A stretch of 64,000 bases of DNA from CBDDKU01 sp965230375 (GTDB lineage: Bacteria; Bacteroidota; Bacteroidia; Flavobacteriales_D; Cryomorphaceae). Location: NCBI GenBank assembly GCA_965230375.1, contig CBDDKU010000015.1, forward strand, positions 1-64,000, given 5' to 3'. Both the position numbers and the translations under genes were made by a program. Numbering within the stretch: the first letter of the stretch is position 1; each line of letters begins with the position of its first letter. The notes under the pieces were generated by a model, which saw nothing but the letters and a program-made list of their open reading frames with translations, was not told where the DNA came from and did not search any database. Below, piece after piece: positions 60,207 to 64,000 of the stretch.

Positions 60207-60341
60207 ATGAATCGGCTTAGAACATATCTTTCTGACTTTGTAGCGATGTTTTTTCCAATACCAGAAGGGAAGGAGCGGCATAGTTGGAAGATGATCTTAG
60301 GAATGATTCTTCTTTTTTGCTTACTGTTTCTCGTAAACTAA
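60207..60341 (+). CDS. Small membrane protein (44 aa)
   Basis: MNRLRTYLSDFVAMFFPIPE then GKERHSWKMILGMILLFCLL, FLVN and TAA. Soluble N-terminus and one C-terminal helix, similar to the other micro membrane proteins. Follows the phosphatase by 14 bases. Last gene of the rightward virion operon. Confidence 0.55.
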   Translation: MNRLRTYLSDFVAMFFPIPEGKERHSWKMILGMILLFCLLFLVN

Positions 60342-60424
60342 AAAACCTCATAAATCAGAATTATTGATGTAAGGATGCTTCAATAGGTCTTTTTTACAGA
60401 TATTAGTATAATAGAGAACGAAAC

Positions 60425-61408
60425 ATGAAAAACATTGCAAGCTGGATTGATAAGATTATTGAAGACCTTGTGAATCCTCAAAGTAAATTAAGTGATATCC
60501 TTCTCCAAGTTCAAGTACTTGCATTCAAAATCGAAAATGATAAACTTAAAACTTGGACGATTAACGAATTAAATGGTTTTGCTGGAAAAGAAAGACCAGA
60601 TTACCGAAGAATTCCGTGCAATCCACAAGGGAATCTAGTCCAAAATACTGGGCTGCAAGTTTGGACAAAGAATAACTTTTTCTTGCCTGTTGAATATTTG
60701 GATGAGGAATATTGGAAACAACTTATGTCCATGGAGTTAGATGCTAGCGTTTCGCAATTAGAAAAAATGGTAGAAGATGGAGGACACTACCAAGTGAACA
60801 TTCCACACGCTGTGTACAGCCAGTTTAATAAAGTTTTAGATCCTTGGTTTGTTGATTCGGCGTGGCTAAGTATAAGCATCAACTCTATTGAAGGAATACT
60901 TTCTAAAATCAAATCAACTTTACTAAATTTTTTACTGGAACTTCACGCGGAATTTGGTAGTAGTGATAACCTTTCAATCATGGAGAAAAAAAAGGAGGTT
61001 GGAAAGATCTTCGACAAGACTATCGGGAATATTGAAGGCAAAAACATAAATATTTCGATAGGGGATAAATCTGTTCAATCTGTAAACCACGGAGAAAAAT
61101 CTAGCTTAAATGTTGCTGCAGGTGATTCGATAAGTCAGGTGATCAATCCGGATCAAAAAAAAGAAATTCAAGATTTGATCTCTCTTTTGAATGATAGCCT
61201 TGATGAATTGGGTTTGAGTAAGGATGAGAGTGAAGATATTCAGAATGAAATTTCTAGGGTTGATACACAGCTTAGGCGGGAAACACCAAGAATTACAATA
61301 TTGGAAAGCTCTCTACAAACTATTCAAGGAATATTATCAGGGATCACTGCGAACGCATATACTCCTGTAATTCTTGATAAGCTGAGTGGGGTAATGTCAA
61401 TCTTCTAA
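60425..61408 (+). CDS. AbiTii-like abortive-infection domain protein
   Basis: A 327-residue soluble protein. The N-terminus (IDKIIEDLVNPQSKLSDILLQVQVLAFKIENDKLKTWTINELNGFAGKERPDYRRIP) has the AbiTii domain pattern: a short helical bundle with a W-x-x-x-E-L-N-G-F/Y and P-x-Y-R motif. Near 205-240 lies a low-complexity beta-turn stretch (NISIGDKSVQSVNHGEKSSLNVAAGDS) similar to the GDxSxQ motif in the leftward cassette, followed by a helical C-terminus. AbiTii-domain proteins are linked to phage defence. Here it is carried by the prophage itself, probably against competitors. Confidence 0.6.
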   Translation: MKNIASWIDKIIEDLVNPQSKLSDILLQVQVLAFKIENDKLKTWTINELNGFAGKERPDYRRIPCNPQGNLVQNTGLQVWTKNNFFLPVEYLDEEYWKQLMSMELDASVSQLEKMVEDGGHYQVNIPHAVYSQFNKVLDPWFVDSAWLSISINSIEGILSKIKSTLLNFLLELHAEFGSSDNLSIMEKKKEVGKIFDKTIGNIEGKNINISIGDKSVQSVNHGEKSSLNVAAGDSISQVINPDQKKEIQDLISLLNDSLDELGLSKDESEDIQNEISRVDTQLRRETPRITILESSLQTIQGILSGITANAYTPVILDKLSGVMSIF

Positions 61409-61421
61409 AAAACAAATGTCC

Positions 61422-61655
61422 TTATCCTTCTTTGAATTCTTTAGCATAATGCACTTTCACGTTATACCCCCAATACTCCATCCATTCAACAATCATTGGA
61501 ACCATGTCGTCTGTGGCAGGGAATCGCATAATAAAATGATCATCTTTTAGCTCAACCCTTGGAGAATCTCCTTTTAAAAGTCGTGCTTTTAATTGGTGTC
61601 TCGCATGCGCTACATTGTCAAGGGTAGGCTCCTTGTGTATGATTATCGCCTTCAT
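61422..61655 (-). CDS. Small protein, intact homologue of the 36.3-kb remnant
   Basis: A 77-residue protein (MKAIIIHKEPTLDNVAHARHQLKARLLKGDSPRVELKDDHFIMRFPATDDMVPMIVEWMEYWGYNVKVHYAKEFKEG), an alpha/beta fold with strand-helix alternation. No family recognised. Its second half is strikingly similar to the truncated frame at 36300-36433. Both copies sit at edges of accessory DNA. Confidence 0.6.
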   Translation of the reverse strand: MKAIIIHKEPTLDNVAHARHQLKARLLKGDSPRVELKDDHFIMRFPATDDMVPMIVEWMEYWGYNVKVHYAKEFKEG

Positions 61656-61903
61656 ATCGTCTACTTTAGCAGTGCTAATTTACCGAATCCTATTTCAAAA
61701 TAAAGACTAGAACATACAAACCTGTAAAATTGTTCGAATATCTTAGGATTTCAATTTTTACGCACCGCTTGAACTGGTGCAGACCGCTTAAAAAATTCAA
61801 AAGTGGTACAGGTTTAAGAGTTGTATCACAATACGTTAGAGTTCGATTCACCACTTTTCACCACTTTGCGGCTTAAACTTTATAGTGTTTAGTGCCATCA
61901 CCC
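61656..61903. repeat. Intergenic with inverted iteron copy (right cluster)
   Basis: No gene. GATTCACCACTTTTCACCACTT at 61845-61866 is the inverse of the AAGTGGTGAATC unit seen at 45750-45761. A weaker AAGTGGTACA lies at 61801-61810. The two clusters lie in the replication region and near the right end, as expected for sites used by one DNA-binding protein. Confidence 0.55.
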
Positions 61904-62452
61904 TTAGAACCTGTTTAACAGGTCTTTACCTGAACCATAGTTTGAAATCATAAAAATATTTCTTTCAGCGTTTTTGATTGTGATTTCAAGCCTTGCGGCC
62001 TGGTATGCTTCACCCCGTTTTTTTCGCATTTTGACGAGCATCTTAGCGCAATAGATAATGGAATCGTGCATTTTCTCGAAGTCTGTAAAGATGTATGGTT
62101 GGTAGTCACGCTTGAAGTTTCCGATGAAATTCAAACGACTAGTCAAGTAGTCAAGTTCCTTTCGGATCCGACTTTCGATATCGCGGTACCATTTATTAGA
62201 CTCATGGGTACGACCACGGAAATAGGGCCATAGTTCGCGGTATTCAGATTCCAGGACACCGATCATGAAATTTATGTCCATCATACGATCTGTCATGAAT
62301 GCATTTGTATCTGCAATGAATTTATCTGCAGCTTTCTTCGAAGAAAATTCCTTGAGTTTTCCTGAAGGCAATCGCACCCGATGTTGTTTCCTTTTGGTGT
62401 AAATCGAATGCGGTTCAGGAGCGTAGCCAAAATTTATTTTCAAGACTTTCAT
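61904..62452 (-). CDS. Prophage end protein with arm-binding-like N-terminus, no recombinase domain
   Basis: A 182-residue protein. Residues 10-50 (YAPEPHSIYTKRKQHRVRLPSGKLKEFSSKKAADKFIADTNAFM) resemble the three-stranded-plus-helix arm-type DNA-binding domain of phage integrases, but the tyrosine-recombinase catalytic domain (R..HxxR..Y) is absent; the rest is helical (ELWPYFRGRTHESNKWYRDIESRIRKELDYLTSRLNFIG). It is 84 bases from attR. It could assist host XerCD as an excision or accessory factor. Assignment is tentative. Confidence 0.5.
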   Translation of the reverse strand: MKVLKINFGYAPEPHSIYTKRKQHRVRLPSGKLKEFSSKKAADKFIADTNAFMTDRMMDINFMIGVLESEYRELWPYFRGRTHESNKWYRDIESRIRKELDYLTSRLNFIGNFKRDYQPYIFTDFEKMHDSIIYCAKMLVKMRKKRGEAYQAARLEITIKNAERNIFMISNYGSGKDLLNRF

Positions 62453-62535
62453 GTATCAAATATTCAACATGAAATTTCGACTTGCTTATTTTTTCCGGTA
62501 TATTGATCTAGTAGTCAGACACTTTCGGAAACCCA

Positions 62536-62563
62536 TTGTTCTATAATTTATATTATGTTAAGT
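62536..62563 (+). other. attR: XerC/XerD (dif-like) site at the right prophage end
   Basis: Read as 11-6-11: left arm TTGTTCTATAA, centre TTTATA, right arm TTATGTTAAGT. The right arm matches the XerD half of E. coli dif (TTATGTTAAAT) at 10 of 11 positions. Combined with the left arm of attL it gives a site matching E. coli dif at 21 of 28. The bases beyond (AGCATT versus ATCATT at attL) are also similar. The 302-base gap to the lipoprotein gene has nothing else I can assign. Confidence 0.72.
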
Positions 62564-62754
62564 AGCATTTTCCAAACCATCTCCCGCTGTCTAGTATAAT
62601 GTGTGCTGCAAATATTTCGCGCAGAACATTCTATTTGATTTTTAAACTGAAATACGGGCCGTATTTCTCCCCTGAAGTTGTACAGTGATTATTGCGCTGT
62701 GAAATACGACAAGGAAATCTACTCAAGTCACTGTGTCGTGTACAGAACTAAATC

Positions 62755-63123
62755 TTAATTCTCCAGCGCCTGGCTTAGCGAATCTCTTTGAAATTTGAGC
62801 ACCAAAAGAATACTGTCCTGGTTGGCGAGATTTACGCGAGCCTTATCGATGGTCACGCGTTTCATTTCGATATCCCGGCGTATTTTCGCTTTCATACCTT
62901 CGGTATTGGCCATTTCCACGTTTTGCTCTAATTGCTCGATCTGCTCGCCCTGCTCTGTTATAATCTGAATTTCGGCGTCACGGCGGTCTTCCAGCATATA
63001 TATGGCGTGATCCAGATCTTTTAACCCTACGGTCCTTTCCTTCTCATCGGGAATTCCAACGCAGCTATTTAACATAATGTAGAGAGAAGCAAGGAAAAGT
63101 GATTTTGACAAAAGACGATTCAT
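62755..63123 (-). CDS. Small lipoprotein with coiled coil
   Basis: A 122-residue protein from ATG 63123 (MNRLLSKSLFLASLYIMLNSCVGIPDEKER; the longer frame to 63231 is unlikely). LNSC is a lipobox, so the protein is a predicted lipoprotein. The mature part is a coiled coil (DHAIYMLEDRRDAEIQIITEQGEQIEQLEQNVEMANTEGMKAKIRRDIEMKRVTIDKARV). Function unknown. First host-type gene after the prophage. Confidence 0.65.
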   Translation of the reverse strand: MNRLLSKSLFLASLYIMLNSCVGIPDEKERTVGLKDLDHAIYMLEDRRDAEIQIITEQGEQIEQLEQNVEMANTEGMKAKIRRDIEMKRVTIDKARVNLANQDSILLVLKFQRDSLSQALEN

Positions 63124-64000
63124 TTCGCAAAAATAATTCCGAATGCGGAATTTCGAATGGGGAATGGCAACTTTCCTTTTCTTATCAAACTTCAGGCTGC
63201 CAGACCCAATATCCAAATTGGAGCCAAACACTCATCTAACCTTCTTTTTTTCCTTCTTTTAGCTCCCTTCGCACATGCAGACCCTTCGGAGAAAAATATC
63301 TCCGCTGGTCGTGATCCACTTTCAATAAATTTTGAGAAAGATGGATTGAAGCCAAAAGAAACAAAAGCTTTGTCCTAAATTATGCTTCTCCCCGCTCTTA
63401 TAGATTTCTAAAAGTCTATCAAAGTAGTCCCTGGTTTCCAGTTAATAATGTTTTGCGCTTAGAGCCAATTATGCGCATAACGCTTTATTTTCAATGGAAT
63501 TCGCATGATCCCTTCGCTTCACTCGGGATTCACATCCACCACCGGCCCGCAATTTAGGACGGGCCCGCGCTCAGGTCGCAGGAATCAATTCTTGAGGCTA
63601 GCTTTCATTGAAGGAGTTGGTAGCATTGAGCCCATTACAGGCACATTTTTTCAAATGACTCCGACTTATTGAAACTGTTAACGGCTCCCCGTTTTCCCAC
63701 CAGTGCAGTTGAATCAACTATTGCAGACGACCGACAGGGAGCGAAAGATTTGTTCAGCGTTTTGGAAGGCCGTTAAATTCTAAAAACGGCCTGGAAAAGC
63801 ACCTTTGGGAAAACAGGGAATTTTTGTTCCTTTTGTTTCCATAGACAAAAGGAAAAGAAAGGAAAACGAATTGGGTCAGATTACTTGAGTTTGAATGAAA
63901 GCATCATCTATTCTATAGGAAACTCAAAATAGTTTTGAGCGCAAGAAGTCAGTTTCACTCAACACTACCGTTCATTCTTAATTCATAAACCAACGAGCTA
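63124..64000. other. Non-coding stretch with hairpin and dispersed repeat
   Basis: About 877 bases without a supported gene. A hairpin GGCCGTT/AAACGGCC lies near 63760-63790, and the palindromic repeat TTTTTGTTCCTTTTGT...AGACAAAAGG at 63821-63853 matches the one at 26833. A short plus-strand frame at 63157-63378 is probably chance. Confidence 0.5.
63821..63853. repeat. Dispersed palindromic repeat (copy 2)
   Basis: TTTTTGTTCCTTTTGTTTCC followed by ATAGACAAAAGGAA; CCTTTTGT pairs with ACAAAAGG. Same element as at 26833-26862 apart from the central bases. Confidence 0.55.

Larger units (their letters stand above)
41668..62563. mobile_element. Prophage of a tailless, probably membrane-containing virus, integrated at dif
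   Basis: Bounded by dif-like sites about 20.87 kb apart. Inside are a divergent repressor switch, a VirE/D5-like helicase, iteron-like repeats, a small packaging ATPase, a candidate capsid gene, about ten small single-helix membrane proteins, a lytic transglycosylase, a repetitive spike, a SpoIIE-like phosphatase and minus-strand accessory genes. No portal, terminase large subunit, tail, tape-measure or integrase gene is seen. The combination of A32-type packaging ATPase and many membrane proteins is what internal-membrane icosahedral phages (PM2, PRD1, FLiP-like groups) show. Family membership is not settled. Confidence 0.8.

Noticed and set aside
61835..61870. tRNA gene (T-loop-like AGTTCGATTC)
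   Set aside because: The flanking bases do not form T-, anticodon- and acceptor stems; the stretch is explained by the CACCACTT repeats.
63157..63378. Small plus-strand ORF with a signal-peptide-like segment
   Set aside because: It overlaps the 5' side of the minus-strand lipoprotein gene, the hydrophobic part is internal and there is no start signal or family match.

Overview
The window looks like a chromosomal segment of a Bacteroidota bacterium, probably Flavobacteriales-like. Evidence: two secreted proteins carry typical type IX secretion C-terminal regions (an M36 metalloprotease with PKD domains and a gliding-motility-associated C-terminal protein), there is a LytS/YehU-type histidine kinase, several PorT-like or small outer-membrane proteins, and almost no Shine-Dalgarno sequences. 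A dif-like Xer site suggests the replication terminus is inside the window.

Layout. 0-5 kb: peptidase tail, SDR reductase, frameshifted glycosyltransferase, a decayed restriction-modification locus and an MFS exporter. 5.3-26.5 kb: ordinary chromosome (M36 protease, T9SS protein, CBS protein, bestrophin, glutathione peroxidase, sulfotransferase, CoA-transferase, MoxR-type AAA plus VWA pair, hotdog thioesterase, SRPBCC, PaiB-like, TraB/GumN, hydrolase, histidine kinase, RraA-like, Ada-like methyltransferase). 26.5-32.9 kb: an accessory insertion with a tight three-gene operon (membrane protein, divergent subtilisin-like protein, large exported protein), ending in a degenerate copy of the Ada-like gene's C-terminus. 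32.9-36.3 kb: ordinary chromosome. 36.3-41.6 kb: a truncated gene remnant, an Nmad/PUA-like protein and a 1385-residue nuclease-NACHT defence-type ATPase.

41.67-62.56 kb: a roughly 20.9-kb prophage of a tailless, probably membrane-containing virus. No portal, large terminase or tail gene is visible. Instead there is a divergent repressor/Cro switch, a VirE/D5-type replication helicase, a small A32/FtsK-like packaging ATPase, a candidate beta-rich major capsid protein with its own hairpins and terminator, a run of tiny single-helix membrane proteins, a lytic transglycosylase, a repeat-rich PKD spike and, unexpectedly, a SpoIIE/PP2C-like phosphatase. It also carries accessory defence-like genes (SLATT, polyproline microprotein, LPO_1073-like, AbiTii-like). 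The two ends are related 28-bp XerC/XerD-type sites. Swapping their arms rebuilds a dif that resembles E. coli dif better than either end does, and no recombinase gene is seen, so integration by host XerCD at dif is inferred.

Within the prophage, between the accessory cassette and the capsid genes, lie three tandem copies of an approximately 75-nt structured element with covarying helices and an invariant loop. I do not recognise it. Together with the tailless prophage it is the best candidate for something undescribed.
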